64,000 nucleotides of DNA from Amycolatopsis benzoatilytica AK 16/65 (GCF_000383915.1 NZ_KB912942.1:8078470-8142469); one strand, 5' to 3'; positions 7,245-15,152 are shown, counted from the stretch's first letter. Notes: generated by a model not told the origin, from the sequence alone. Program-made: numbers and translations.

Positions 7245-8513
7245 GTGCACACCAAGCTCATCGGGATCGCCCTGGCCTACTTCATGGTCCTGCTCGACAC
7301 GACCGTCCTGGCAGTCGCCGAACCGGACCTCATCGCCTCGCTGCGCACCGACGTCATCGGCGTGGGATGGGCGATCACGAGTTACACGATGGCGCTGGCG
7401 GCCGCGCTGGTGCTGGGCGGCAGCCTCGCCGACCGCCTCGGCGCGCACCGGGTCTTCGTCGCTGGCGTCGCCGGCTTCGGTGCTGTCTCATTGGCCTGCG
7501 CCTTCGCACCTGGACTCGCCGTTCTGCTGGCCGGGCGGGTCTTGCTGGGCCTGTTCGCGGCCGCGATCATCCCGAGTTCGCTTGGTCTGATCGCCATCCT
7601 GTACCCGGAGCCCGGACCGCGCGGCCGGGCGATCAGCGCTTGGGCGGCGATCAGCGGCGCGGCCATGGCCGCCGGTCCGGTGCTGGGCGGCTGGCTCATC
7701 GAACTGTCCGGCTGGCGGGCCGTCTTCGTGCTCAACGCGCCGCTGGCCATCGTGGTCCTTCTGCTGTGCCGCAAGCCGATCCCGGCTCCGCGTCGCGCTG
7801 ACTCGATCTCCTGGCTGCCCCACCTGGCCCTCGCCGCGACGCTCGCGGTGCTGACTCTCGCCATCACCGAAGCCGGTCAGCGGCGCTGGCCGCTGGCCCT
7901 CCTTTTCGGACTGTCCACTGTGCTCATCGGCAGGTTCGCGATGTCGGCCGACCGCCGGGCAGTCGTCCCGCTGATTCCTGAGCCGTTGCGCCGCAACGCG
8001 GCTGCCTGGACCGCGTTCGGATGGGGCGCGGCGGTCAACTACGCACTGACGACGGTCCTCTTCGCAATCCCGCTCCTGCTGCACGTTTCAGCGCTCGAAG
8101 CCGGGGCGGCGCTGCTGCCGTTGACCCTTCTGGTCGCGCTCAACCCGCTGGTCACCGGCCGTCTCGTCGCAGCCCGCGGACCGTTGCTGCCTATCCGCCT
8201 CGGCTTCGCCGCCTTCCCGGTCGGCCTGTGCCTCACCGCTTTCGCCGCGCACGCGCTGCTGCGGGGGATCGGCCTGCTGCTCTGCGGTTTGGGCGTCTCC
8301 TGGACCCTGCCCGCTCTGGTGGGATTCGCCGTCAGCCACGCGCCGCCGGAAGCGACCGGTGCCGTCGGCGGCCTGCTCAACGCCACCCGGCAGATCGGTG
8401 CCACCGTCGCCGCCGCGGTCGCCAGCGTGACCCTGGCTCAGCCGTCGCCGGTCCCCTTCGTCATCGCCGCGGTTATCTGCGGATTCGGGTTCGCGTCGAC
8501 ACGTGGATGGTAG
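7245..8513 (+). CDS. MFS drug-efflux-type transporter (DHA2-like)
   Basis: 422 residues, almost entirely hydrophobic. Motif A appears as GGSLADRLGAHRVF, and motif C-like GPVLGGWLIELSGWRAVFVLNAP marks the H+-antiport subfamily; the N-terminal MVLLDTTVLAVAEPDL is the DHA2 TM1 signature. DHA2 members usually have 14 helices and about 480 residues, so this is a short version. The GTG start at 7245 follows GAGGGTGAG at proper spacing. It is divergently paired with the LysR regulator, which probably controls it. Its 3' end overlaps the convergent ABC ATPase gene by 76 bases. Confidence 0.85.
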   Translation: MHTKLIGIALAYFMVLLDTTVLAVAEPDLIASLRTDVIGVGWAITSYTMALAAALVLGGSLADRLGAHRVFVAGVAGFGAVSLACAFAPGLAVLLAGRVLLGLFAAAIIPSSLGLIAILYPEPGPRGRAISAWAAISGAAMAAGPVLGGWLIELSGWRAVFVLNAPLAIVVLLLCRKPIPAPRRADSISWLPHLALAATLAVLTLAITEAGQRRWPLALLFGLSTVLIGRFAMSADRRAVVPLIPEPLRRNAAAWTAFGWGAAVNYALTTVLFAIPLLLHVSALEAGAALLPLTLLVALNPLVTGRLVAARGPLLPIRLGFAAFPVGLCLTAFAAHALLRGIGLLLCGLGVSWTLPALVGFAVSHAPPEATGAVGGLLNATRQIGATVAAAVASVTLAQPSPVPFVIAAVICGFGFASTRGW

Positions 8514-9235
8514 GTCGCGAGAACGTCGCGGGGCGGGCCGTAGTGGCGGACTCGGCCCTCGTCCATCCAGACCGCGGTGTCGCACAGTTCGGCGAGCAGC
8601 TCGTCGGAATGATTGGCGAAAACCAGGATTCCCGAGCGGCGCACCAGGTCCTTGAGCCGGTCGCGCGCCTTGGCGAGGAACGCCGCGTCGACCGCGCCGA
8701 GCCCTTCGTCGAGCAGGAGGATCTCGGGATCGATCGTGGTCACCACCCCGAGTGCGAGCCGCACGCGCATCCCGGCCGAGTAGGTGCGCAGCGGCAGGCT
8801 GAGGTAGTCGCCGAGCTCGGTGAACTCGGCGATGTCGTCCACCCGTTTCCGCATGTCCCGGCGGCTCATGCCGAGGAAAAGCCCGCGGATCAGGATGTTC
8901 TCGATCCCGGACACCTCCGGGTCGAGCCCGACGCCGAGATCGAACACCGGCGCGACCCGCCCCGCCACCCGGCTGCTGCCCCGGGTCGGCTCGTAGATGC
9001 CGGACAGCAGCCGCAACAGAGTCGACTTGCCCGCCCCGTTGTGTCCGACCAGCCCGACCCGGTCGCCCTCGCGGAGGCTGAGCGAGATGTCCCGCAGGGC
9101 CTCGATGACCGGCGTTCTCGAGTCGGTGCCGATCACGCCGCCGACCTTGCCGAGCACGCGCTTCTTCAGCGAACGGGTCTTGGCGTCGAAGATCGGGAAG
9201 TCGACGTAGGCGTGCCGGACGTCGATGTGCACCAT
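8438..9235 (-). CDS. Wzt-type polysaccharide ABC exporter ATP-binding protein
   Basis: 265 residues with Walker A GHNGAGKST, signature YSAGM, Walker B EILLLDE and the switch His in VFANHSDE. The N-terminal VDFPIFDAKTRSLKKR and the DLGVGLDPEVSGIENI stretch are those of Wzt/TagH/RfbE ATPases, which export lipid-linked O-antigen, teichoic acid or galactan with a Wzm-like permease. No permease or glycosyltransferase lies next to it, so the partner must be elsewhere. The 3' end overlaps the MFS gene. The start at 9235 has GAGGGGG upstream. It is divergent from a TetR gene across an AT-rich spacer. Confidence 0.88.
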   Translation of the reverse strand: MVHIDVRHAYVDFPIFDAKTRSLKKRVLGKVGGVIGTDSRTPVIEALRDISLSLREGDRVGLVGHNGAGKSTLLRLLSGIYEPTRGSSRVAGRVAPVFDLGVGLDPEVSGIENILIRGLFLGMSRRDMRKRVDDIAEFTELGDYLSLPLRTYSAGMRVRLALGVVTTIDPEILLLDEGLGAVDAAFLAKARDRLKDLVRRSGILVFANHSDELLAELCDTAVWMDEGRVRHYGPPRDVLATYHPRVDANPNPQITAAMTKGTGDG

Positions 9236-9255
9236 GGCTGCCCCCTCGGTAGATG

Positions 9256-9280
9256 CGAATAGAAATTATCATTCTCATCT
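9256..9280. promoter_or_regulatory. AT-rich operator candidate between ABC ATPase and TetR genes
   Basis: A 25-base block (GAATAGAAATTATCATTCTC and flanks) stands out in GC-rich surroundings. The minus-strand core TGAGAATGATAATTTC partly resembles Fur/Zur-type boxes, but the second half-site is poor. It may equally be a TetR operator or a pair of -10 elements for the divergent genes. Confidence 0.35.
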
Positions 9281-9315
9281 TGGGTGCGAGCTGGTGGCCC
9301 GGTAACGTGCGCCCG

Positions 9316-9966
9316 GTGAGCCAGACGAGCGAGGGGTTCCGCCCTCCGCAGCAAGCACGCAGCCGGGAGTCTCTGGAAAGGGTGCTGACGGCCGCCGAAC
9401 AGGTGCTGGCCGAAGACGGCCTGCCCGGATTCACGATCGGCGCGGTCGCCGCCCGGGCGGGCCTGTCCGTCGGGGCGATCTACCGGCGGTTCGACGGGAA
9501 AGAGCAGCTGCTGGGCGCGGTGAAAGACCAGCTGCTCGGCCAGTTGGAAGAGGGTGTACGGGCATCGCTGGAGTCGGCTGGTCCAGGGCTGGGGCAGATC
9601 GTCGGTGCCTTCGTGTCCGCGCTGGCGGACACCTTCGGCAGCCACGACCGAGTCTTCCCGGAGCTGCTGGATGCCCAGCGCTCCTCCGGTCGTGACCGTG
9701 GCCTCGCGGCGCTGGCCGCGGTCCAGGACACGTTGACCGAAGCCGCCCAGCCGGCGTTGACAGAAGTCCGCCGCCCGGACGCGGCCCAGGCGGTCGCCGC
9801 AACAGCGCGGACGATCATCGGGGCATGCGTGCACCGAGCCGCGACCTGCCGGTTCTGGCCGGACGGCCGATCCTGGCCGGAGTGGGCGGCGGAGTCCGCG
9901 GAAATGGCGCTGGCGTACCTGACTTCGGCGGGTGCCGGACCGGTCGGGGCTGCCGCTAGGATGTAG
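9316..9966 (+). CDS. TetR family transcriptional regulator
   Basis: About 216 residues. The N-terminal TetR HTH is clear: RVLTAAEQVLAEDGLPGFTI, then AVAARAGLSVGAIYRRFDGKEQLL. The remaining helices form the variable ligand domain. The start is uncertain: an in-frame ATG at 9253 would add a hydrophobic, non-TetR-like N-terminus and lies inside the AT-rich promoter block, so GTG at 9316 is preferred. It is divergent from the Wzt-like ATPase, its most likely target. It ends 16 bases before tRNA-Arg. Confidence 0.82.
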   Translation: MSQTSEGFRPPQQARSRESLERVLTAAEQVLAEDGLPGFTIGAVAARAGLSVGAIYRRFDGKEQLLGAVKDQLLGQLEEGVRASLESAGPGLGQIVGAFVSALADTFGSHDRVFPELLDAQRSSGRDRGLAALAAVQDTLTEAAQPALTEVRRPDAAQAVAATARTIIGACVHRAATCRFWPDGRSWPEWAAESAEMALAYLTSAGAGPVGAAARM

Positions 9967-9982
9967 GCTGCGGCAGGTAACT

Positions 9983-10055
9983 GCCCTCGTAGCTCAGGGG
10001 ATAGAGCACCGCTCTCCTAAAGCGGGTGTCGCAGGTTCGAATCCTGCCGGGGGCA
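9983..10055 (+). tRNA. tRNA-Arg (CCT), left copy
   Basis: A full 73-base cloverleaf: acceptor GCCCTCG with CGGGGGC, D arm GCTC/GAGC, anticodon stem CCGCT/AGCGG with loop CTCCTAA (anticodon CCT, reads AGG), T arm GCAGG-TTCGAAT-CCTGC, and discriminator A. It is identical to the copy at 13532-13604, so the pair brackets an integrated element. Confidence 0.97.
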
Positions 10056-10072
10056 CCCGTCATGACCAGCGC

Positions 10073-10115
10073 AGATCGCCCATCTACCAGCGGAAACACT
10101 GGCGATGGGCGATCT
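10073..10115 (+). terminator. hairpin just after the left tRNA-Arg
   Basis: AGATCGCCCATC and GATGGGCGATCT form a perfect 12-bp stem around a 19-base loop that has its own CCAG/CTGG pairing. It begins 17 bases after the tRNA. It could terminate the tRNA transcript or the integrase remnant, or be an arm site of the element; there is no run of T. Confidence 0.5.
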
Positions 10116-10183
10116 TGCACTGTGCGGCCATATGCGGCCGGATGCACCCGGATGCGGCCATTCGCCCCGAGGACGCCCCGAAA

Positions 10184-10639
10184 TCAGTCGGCCTTGTTCG
10201 GCCGTTTTCGGTTGTGTCCCAGCGCCTCCTCGATCTTCTGGAGGGCGTCCTGGCGGCGGCCGTCCACAACGGTCGAGTAGATGCGCAGCAGCACGTCGAC
10301 CGAGTGCCCGGCCCACTCCGCAACCTGGTTGGGGTCGACGCCGGAGGCGAGCCAGGTCGACACGCAGGCGTGACGGAGGTCGTACGGGCGGCCTGCAAGC
10401 GGCGACCTTGCCGCCGGACCGGTGAATGTCCTGGCGCGCGCGACTGTCCAGACACGCTGCCAGGTGATGAGCGGCACCGGTCCGCCGCGCACGCCTCGAA
10501 AGAAGCGCCCGTCCTCGGCCACACCGAACTCGTCGACGTGGCCGAGCAGGATGGCGGTCAACTCCGGTGGGCACGGCACGAATCGCCCTTCACCGACCTC
10601 TCGCTGCTTGAGCTGGCGCGCCGCGCAGCCGGACCTCCA
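10184..10639 (-). pseudogene. truncated tyrosine integrase (C-terminal catalytic domain)
   Basis: About 150 residues of a phage/ICE-type tyrosine recombinase. The frame runs from ARQLKQREVGEGRFVPCPPEL through a linker to RPYDLRHACVSTWLASGVD, EWAGHSVDVLLRIYSTVVDG and the C-terminus. The catalytic Arg-His, His and Tyr of the second half are present; the SAM-like DNA-binding domain and first catalytic Arg are missing, and the sequence merges upstream into an unrelated frame. A GTG at 10579 would give a 131-residue protein. The gene reads toward tRNA-Arg with its 3' end 128 bases away, the normal place for an element integrase. It cannot be functional as it stands. Confidence 0.8.
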
Positions 10640-10991
10640 GCTGCCCGACCCCGGCCCGGACAGGTGGCCGGCGGGCGACTATCAGGATCTTCGCGCGGCG
10701 ATCGTCGGGTTGCTCGGCCTGCTCCACCGGCATCGGCCTGCGGTGCTCGACCACGAGCCACTTGGAGCGCGGGGCCTGGCGTGCCCAGCACCGGTTGCAC
10801 GAGTCCGTCGACAGCTGCAGGCCGTAGTGGTAGCCGGTGTTGCGGCCGGCCAGTTCACGTCGGTGCTTGCGGTCGAAGCACCAGACGTAGTCGCGCATCG
10901 AGCGGACCGGCAGGTCGTCCCGCTCGGTCGTGTCCGGCGTAGCCCCCAGCCAGCTCGGTCGTTCGCTCACGCGTTCGATCGTAACTCGCAT
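10640..10991 (-). CDS. hypothetical protein, fused or truncated at its 3' end
   Basis: A frame starting MRVTIERVSERPSWLGATPD contains a Cys/Trp/His-rich centre (RDYVWCFDRKHRRELAG, STDSCNRCWARQ) that looks like a small metal-binding fold. The open frame continues to 10590, but that last part is an off-frame reading of the integrase remnant, so the true 3' end seems to have been lost in a deletion. No family is recognised. It could have been an excisionase-like or transfer-associated gene of the original element; that is a guess from position only. Confidence 0.35.
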
Positions 10992-11191
10992 CGTCGAAGC
11001 TCACCGCCCATCCTGACGGCTCGCTGTCTCATGACTAGCTACAGCGACTGTCAAGCACGACAGAGGAGGTGGATACACTGCGTGCAAGATCATAGTTGGT
11101 CCGTACTTGCAGCTCAGCAGGTGCTTCGGCGCCTCCTGTGCGCTTTAATGGCACGTATGACCGCCAAACTACCCCCACCAGGAGGCTAGCG

Positions 11192-12538
11192 GTGCTACGC
11201 AGCTTCGGCCTGGCCAATCACCGCTCCTTCGACGGAGCGCAGGAACTCCTGCTGATGCCTGCTGGGCATGCTGACAGGCGCCCGGTAGTGCCAGTGACCG
11301 CGATCTACGGCGCGAACGCGTCAGGGAAGTCCAGCCTGCTAGACGGACTGAGGTTCATGCAACGGGCGGTTGTTCAGTCATTCACCACTTGGGATGCCGA
11401 GGGTGGGATCCCAAGGAGGCCCTTCCGTCTCCGAAAGGATGCAGCGTCTGAACCAACCGTCTTTCGAGTCGAGCTGGTGATTGATCAGGTCCCGTACGTT
11501 TACGGCTTCTCACTGAACGACGACGAGGTTCTTGAAGAATGGCTATATTACTATCCCGAAAAGCGGAAACGAATCCTATTTGAACGCCGCGGCGACGATA
11601 TTCGCTTCGGCACCACTGTATCTCGTGACCTTAAGTCCAAGCTGGAAATCCTTGAGGAGATGACGCGACCAAACTCGTTATTTTTGAGTGCTTGCGCGCA
11701 AGTTCGCATAACCGAATGGATGCCAGTTTACCGCTGGTTCCGATCGCAGCTTCGAATGCGGTCTTCCACGGCATTCTACAATACTCGTCGAATCGTCGAT
11801 CAGGTTGCCCGAATGTACGCTCGCAACCCAGAGATGCTTAATCAGATGCTCGATTTGCTGGTTGCGGCCGACGTAGGGATCACAGGTTTCGGCATTTCGG
11901 AGTCGCAGGATCCATTACAACTTGAGTCACTTGGTCGAATTGAACAGGATATCGCCAACCTGCATGAGAGACTCGCCAGAGCTACGACTCCCGAAGAGAG
12001 CGACCGATTGATTAGGTCAATTGATCGCGCGCACGAGGTGCGAGAACTAACGCGCCGACGTGTCGCCGAAATGCGCCAGGAGTTGAAATTTACACACGGC
12101 TCCGGCGAGGAGTTCGGGCTCGACGAAGAATCTGATGGCACCCGATCATGGCTAGCATTGCTACCCATGGTGCTCGAAGCGCTGCAAGCGGGCTACGTAG
12201 TAGCAGTCGATGAAATCGATACTAGCCTGCATCCCTTGCTTACTGCTGAGCTAGTTAAACTTTTCCGAAACTCCGAGACCAACCAAAATAATGCACAACT
12301 GATTTTCACTTCTCACGACTCAAGCCTCCTCGGCAGAACAACGGGAGAAGAGATACTTCCCCGAGAATCGGTCTGGTTTGTAGAAAAGGGCCCTGATGGG
12401 GCCAGTTCACTCTTTCCTCTCACGGACTTCAAGCCGCGCGAAGGTCACAACACTGAGCGACGTTACCTTGGTGGCAGCTATGGCGCCGTTCCCGTTCTCG
12501 ATTCTGACGACTTCGAGAATGCGGTACGGAACAGATGA
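11192..12538 (+). CDS. AAA15/AbiLi-like ATPase of a two-gene phage-defence system
   Basis: 448 residues from the GTG at 11192, placed 6 bases after a strong AGGAGG. An SMC/OLD-like ABC ATPase of the AAA15 type: Walker A YGANASGKSSLLDGL near residue 40, a helical insertion, the signature-like SDGTRSWLALLPMVLEA, Walker B YVVAVDEIDTSLHP and the His switch IFTSHDSSLL. It overlaps the RloB gene by four bases (ATGA), so the two are cotranslated. This ATPase-RloB pairing is the layout of AbiL (AbiLi-AbiLii) abortive-infection systems. Codons are AT-richer than in neighbouring genes and include two TTA leucine codons (11678, 11915), suggesting recent acquisition. Confidence 0.85.
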   Translation: MLRSFGLANHRSFDGAQELLLMPAGHADRRPVVPVTAIYGANASGKSSLLDGLRFMQRAVVQSFTTWDAEGGIPRRPFRLRKDAASEPTVFRVELVIDQVPYVYGFSLNDDEVLEEWLYYYPEKRKRILFERRGDDIRFGTTVSRDLKSKLEILEEMTRPNSLFLSACAQVRITEWMPVYRWFRSQLRMRSSTAFYNTRRIVDQVARMYARNPEMLNQMLDLLVAADVGITGFGISESQDPLQLESLGRIEQDIANLHERLARATTPEESDRLIRSIDRAHEVRELTRRRVAEMRQELKFTHGSGEEFGLDEESDGTRSWLALLPMVLEALQAGYVVAVDEIDTSLHPLLTAELVKLFRNSETNQNNAQLIFTSHDSSLLGRTTGEEILPRESVWFVEKGPDGASSLFPLTDFKPREGHNTERRYLGGSYGAVPVLDSDDFENAVRNR

Positions 12539-13101
12539 CAAAAGTCAATGCTCGCAAAAGAAGAGTCGCCTATCGTCAGCCGCGATCACTCATCCTCCTT
12601 GTTTCGGGCGGAGAGAATACCGAACCTGACTACTTTAATGGCCTAAGGAGGAAGGTTCGCAATCCGGCAGTCAAGGTAGTCATCAAAGATAAAATAGGTG
12701 ATCCTCTCGCGCTTGTTCGGCACGCTGCGAAGATTCGGAGCGAGGACGACTATGACGAGGTTTGGTGCGTCGTTGACGTCGACGAATTCCAATTAGATGC
12801 CGCCGTGACGCTGGCAAGGAAGCTTGGGGTCAATTTAGCCGTCTCGAATCCATGCTTCGAATACTGGCTGTTGCTGCACTTCGATGACTGCAAGACCCCG
12901 ATGGCCAACTACAAGCAGGTTGAGAATAAACTCAAAAAACATGTAAAGGATTACAATAAGAAAGAGCTCAAGTTCGAGAAATATGCTGCGGGCATCGATG
13001 ATGCGGTTGCGCGAGCAAAAGAACGATGTCCCGAGGGGCAACTCGCGCATGAGTGTAACCCGTCAACCAGTGTGTGGCGGCTCGTTGTCAGCATCATGTG
13101 A
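12535..13101 (+). CDS. RloB domain protein (AbiLii-like effector)
   Basis: 188 residues spanning the whole RloB family: LILLVSGGENTEPDYFNGLR at the N-terminus, EVWCVVDVDEF in the middle, SNPCFEYWLLLHF, and the typical ending CNPSTSVWRLV. The E-x-x-E and D-x-D groups resemble TOPRIM-type nuclease residues, so nuclease activity is likely but unproven for the family. In AbiL-type defence the ATPase is thought to sense infection and RloB to act as the toxic effector. The ATG overlaps the ATPase stop. Two TTA codons (12793, 12835) and low GC set it apart from the host background. It appears full length. Confidence 0.85.
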   Translation: MTKVNARKRRVAYRQPRSLILLVSGGENTEPDYFNGLRRKVRNPAVKVVIKDKIGDPLALVRHAAKIRSEDDYDEVWCVVDVDEFQLDAAVTLARKLGVNLAVSNPCFEYWLLLHFDDCKTPMANYKQVENKLKKHVKDYNKKELKFEKYAAGIDDAVARAKERCPEGQLAHECNPSTSVWRLVVSIM

Positions 13102-13531
13102 CTCACCTGCTGCGGAAATGCTCGGGGTGTCACCCGGATCGGGCTGGACTACAACGCTGGCCGCGGTCTTGCTGGTCGTAGACTGGCAACTGCTGCTGGT
13201 CGACATCCCACGGCGGCGCAGGAGGCCCCGGCGCCATCCGCGCACTCACCGCCCCGAGTCACCGGCCGCAGCGGCTACGTCAACCGCCTGTGGCTACCGC
13301 CCAAGCCACCCAACCCGGCCGGCGCCCTCACCGAGGATGCCTGTCTGCGCGACATTGCGGCCCGCTTGCCCCTCACCCGGCAGTACGGCGAGGGCCAGCT
13401 CGTCACCGCCTACTCGCGCTGTTGAGCGCGGGCTCGCGGGATGCCAAGCGTGCCGGATCAGGTAGCCTCACCCCGAGGACACCCCGAAATGGTCACCCCG
13501 AACGGCGTCCTCAGACTGTTTCAGCTGGTCA
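13102..13531 (+). other. non-coding debris inside the island
   Basis: No complete gene is visible in these 430 bases. One plus-strand frame reads sensibly from about 13190 to a TGA at 13423-13425 (GYVNRLWLPPKPPNPAGALT, later ARLPLTRQYGEGQLVTAYSR) without an acceptable start, and looks like the C-terminal remnant of a larger protein that I do not recognise. GC returns to host-like values, so the boundary of the AT-rich cargo is close to 13100. Confidence 0.4.
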
Positions 13532-13604
13532 GCCCTCGTAGCTCAGGGGATAGAGCACCGCTCTCCTAAAGCGGGTGTCGCAGGTTCGAATCCTGCCGGG
13601 GGCA
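13532..13604 (+). tRNA. tRNA-Arg (CCT), right copy
   Basis: Base-for-base identical to 9983-10055 with the same cloverleaf and CCT anticodon. It is followed directly by a terminator, whereas the left copy is followed by the element's own hairpin. One of the two is the original gene and the other was supplied by the integrating element. Confidence 0.97.
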
Positions 13605-13606
13605 CA

Positions 13607-13638
13607 AAACCCCTGGTCACGGGAGTGGTCGGGGGTTT
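13607..13638 (+). terminator. terminator after the right tRNA-Arg
   Basis: AAACCCC and GGGGTTT pair around an 18-base loop and end in a short T run, beginning 2 bases after the tRNA. This looks like the native tRNA terminator. Confidence 0.65.
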
Positions 13639-13710
13639 CGTACCTCACCGGCCCATGCTTGACCGTCGGTTTTGGGCGGTTCGATGTCCGGGCGGCTCGG
13701 CCAGGGCCGG

Positions 13711-13827
13711 GCAGACTTCATCGTCGACGCCGCGCTCCACGCGGTCCTCTTGGGCCGTGCTGATGCCCTCATGGCTGAGGTAGTCGGCGATCTCGCGCGC
13801 TGTCAGCCCTGCGTTGTTGAGGACGCC
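13711..13827 (-). pseudogene. second tyrosine-integrase remnant
   Basis: A minus-strand frame reads GVLNNAGLTAREIADYLSHE followed by GISTAQEDRVERGVDDEV. This matches the C-terminal end of many actinobacterial integrases (LxxAGLSARQIADQLGH then SMTQDxYMGR), but the tyrosine segment is scrambled and no start or upstream catalytic part is present. Its 3' end points to tRNA-Arg, just as the first remnant does relative to the left copy. That placement suggests an older, independent insertion at the same tRNA. The rest of 13640-13883 shows no gene. Confidence 0.5.
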
Positions 13828-13883
13828 AGCGTCGGTGAGCCATCATTGGCCGGATTTCCTCTGAGTGTCCATGACTACCTCTC

Positions 13884-15152
13884 TCATTGCGTCGGTTCGG
13901 CCGGTTCTTCAGCCAGTCGCACAGCGGGGGTCTCTTCCGGGGACTGGGGGAGCCTTCTCGATCCGATGGCAAGGGCGAGAACCGCGCCGAGGAGCGCCGG
14001 GATCGCGAAAAGGACGAAGTTCCACCGTGGGGCGAAATTCGCGGCGAGGATCCAGCCGCCCAGCGCCGGGCCCGCGATCGCACCGAGCCGGCCGATCCCC
14101 AGCGCGACCCCGATCGCGCTGGCGCGGGCCCGCGCCGGGTAGCTGCGCGCGAGGTAGACGTTGATCAGGCCCTGAACACCGAACGCGCCGGCGCCGCCGA
14201 TCAGCACGATCGCGGAGAGAACCGCCGTCGACGACTTGATGCTCAAGGCGATCAGGGCGCCCGCGGCGACCGCGAAACACGCGATGATGGGTCCCTTCGA
14301 CCCGGCTCGGTCGGCGAGTACCGCGATAGCGAGTCCTCCGACGGTCGCGCCGATATTGAGCAGCGTGAGGAAGGTCAGCGAGGAACCCGCCGGGTAGTGC
14401 GCGGCCTGCATCAACTGTGGCAACCAGGTGTTGATCCCGAAGATGAGCAGGAACGAACAGATCACCATGAGACAGAACAGCGCGGTCGTTCCCGCGTAAG
14501 GCGGCCGGGTGACCAGACGCAGGCCGCCGTCCGGTGCTCCCGGCTGTTTCCGCCGGTACACCGGTGATTCGGGCAGCCAGCGAAAGGCCATCGGCAGCAG
14601 CATCAGCCCGAGGCCGCCGCCGACGAGGTACTCCAGCCGGAAATTCTGTCCGGACAGGAACAGGTTGGCCACCAGCGCGGCCAGTGATCCGCCTGTCGTG
14701 ACGCCGCACTGGACGATCGCCGAGCTCACGTTCTTCCGCTTCGCCGGCGCGAGCTCGAAGATCAGCGGTCCCATGGCGGGGTAGACCGCGCCGACTCCCA
14801 GCCCGACGACGAATCGGCTGGCGCCGAACAGTTCCGGGCCGGGAGCGAATACGCATGCGAACATTCCCAGCGAGACCACGGCGAGGCTGAACAAGGTCGT
14901 GCGCCGCCGCCCGTAGCGGTCGGTGAGCTGCCCGACCAGCAAAGCGCCGAACAGCATTCCGATCGGGGTGAGACTGCCCAGCATGCCCAGCGTGGCAATG
15001 GAAAGATGCCACGGCTGGAAGCGGAGCAACAGCGGCGTCGTCGCTCCGAAGGCGACGAGGTCGTAGCCTTCCAGCGTCATCACGGCCAGCCCGATCGCGA
15101 TGGTCGGCCACGGCATCGACCGCTCTGACGCGCTGGGTTGTAGCGTGCTCAC
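13884..15152 (-). CDS. MFS transporter, aromatic acid:H+ symporter (AAHS) type
   Basis: 422 residues, 12 predicted helices. TM1 contains TLEGYDLVAFGATTPLLL, the DGxD-like motif of PcaK/BenK-type aromatic acid importers; motif A is GQLTDRYGRRRTTLF, and WLPESPVYRR ends the first half. Such proteins import benzoate-type acids using the proton gradient. The GTG start overlaps the TGA of the upstream decarboxylase (GTGA), so the two are translationally coupled. With that neighbour the likely cargo is a hydroxybenzoate such as gamma-resorcylate; the exact substrate is inferred. Confidence 0.85.
   Translation of the reverse strand: MSTLQPSASERSMPWPTIAIGLAVMTLEGYDLVAFGATTPLLLRFQPWHLSIATLGMLGSLTPIGMLFGALLVGQLTDRYGRRRTTLFSLAVVSLGMFACVFAPGPELFGASRFVVGLGVGAVYPAMGPLIFELAPAKRKNVSSAIVQCGVTTGGSLAALVANLFLSGQNFRLEYLVGGGLGLMLLPMAFRWLPESPVYRRKQPGAPDGGLRLVTRPPYAGTTALFCLMVICSFLLIFGINTWLPQLMQAAHYPAGSSLTFLTLLNIGATVGGLAIAVLADRAGSKGPIIACFAVAAGALIALSIKSSTAVLSAIVLIGGAGAFGVQGLINVYLARSYPARARASAIGVALGIGRLGAIAGPALGGWILAANFAPRWNFVLFAIPALLGAVLALAIGSRRLPQSPEETPAVRLAEEPAEPTQ

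Larger units (their letters stand above)
9983..13604. mobile_element. integrated island bounded by duplicate tRNA-Arg genes
   Basis: Two identical 73-base tRNA-Arg(CCT) genes in the same orientation enclose 3.5 kb that holds a truncated tyrosine integrase reading toward the left tRNA, a fragmentary small gene, a two-gene AbiL/RloB-like defence module and non-coding debris. Tyrosine-integrase elements classically insert at tRNA 3' ends and regenerate the gene, giving this arrangement. Because the integrase lacks its N-terminal half the element is probably immobile. Duplication of the full tRNA rather than only its 3' part means the attachment repeat is at least 73 bases. Confidence 0.8.

Noticed and set aside
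9253..9315. ATG at 9253 as TetR start
   Set aside because: It would add a 21-residue hydrophobic N-terminus atypical for TetR and would lie inside the promoter block.
11192..13101. PARIS or Septu-type defence system
   Set aside because: The ATPase is AAA15-like in each case, but the second gene here has RloB motifs, not the DUF4435/TOPRIM AriB or the HNH PtuB motifs.
9983..13604. Ordinary tandem duplication of a tRNA gene
   Set aside because: The copies are separated by an integrase remnant oriented toward the tRNA and by foreign-looking cargo, which fits site-specific integration better.
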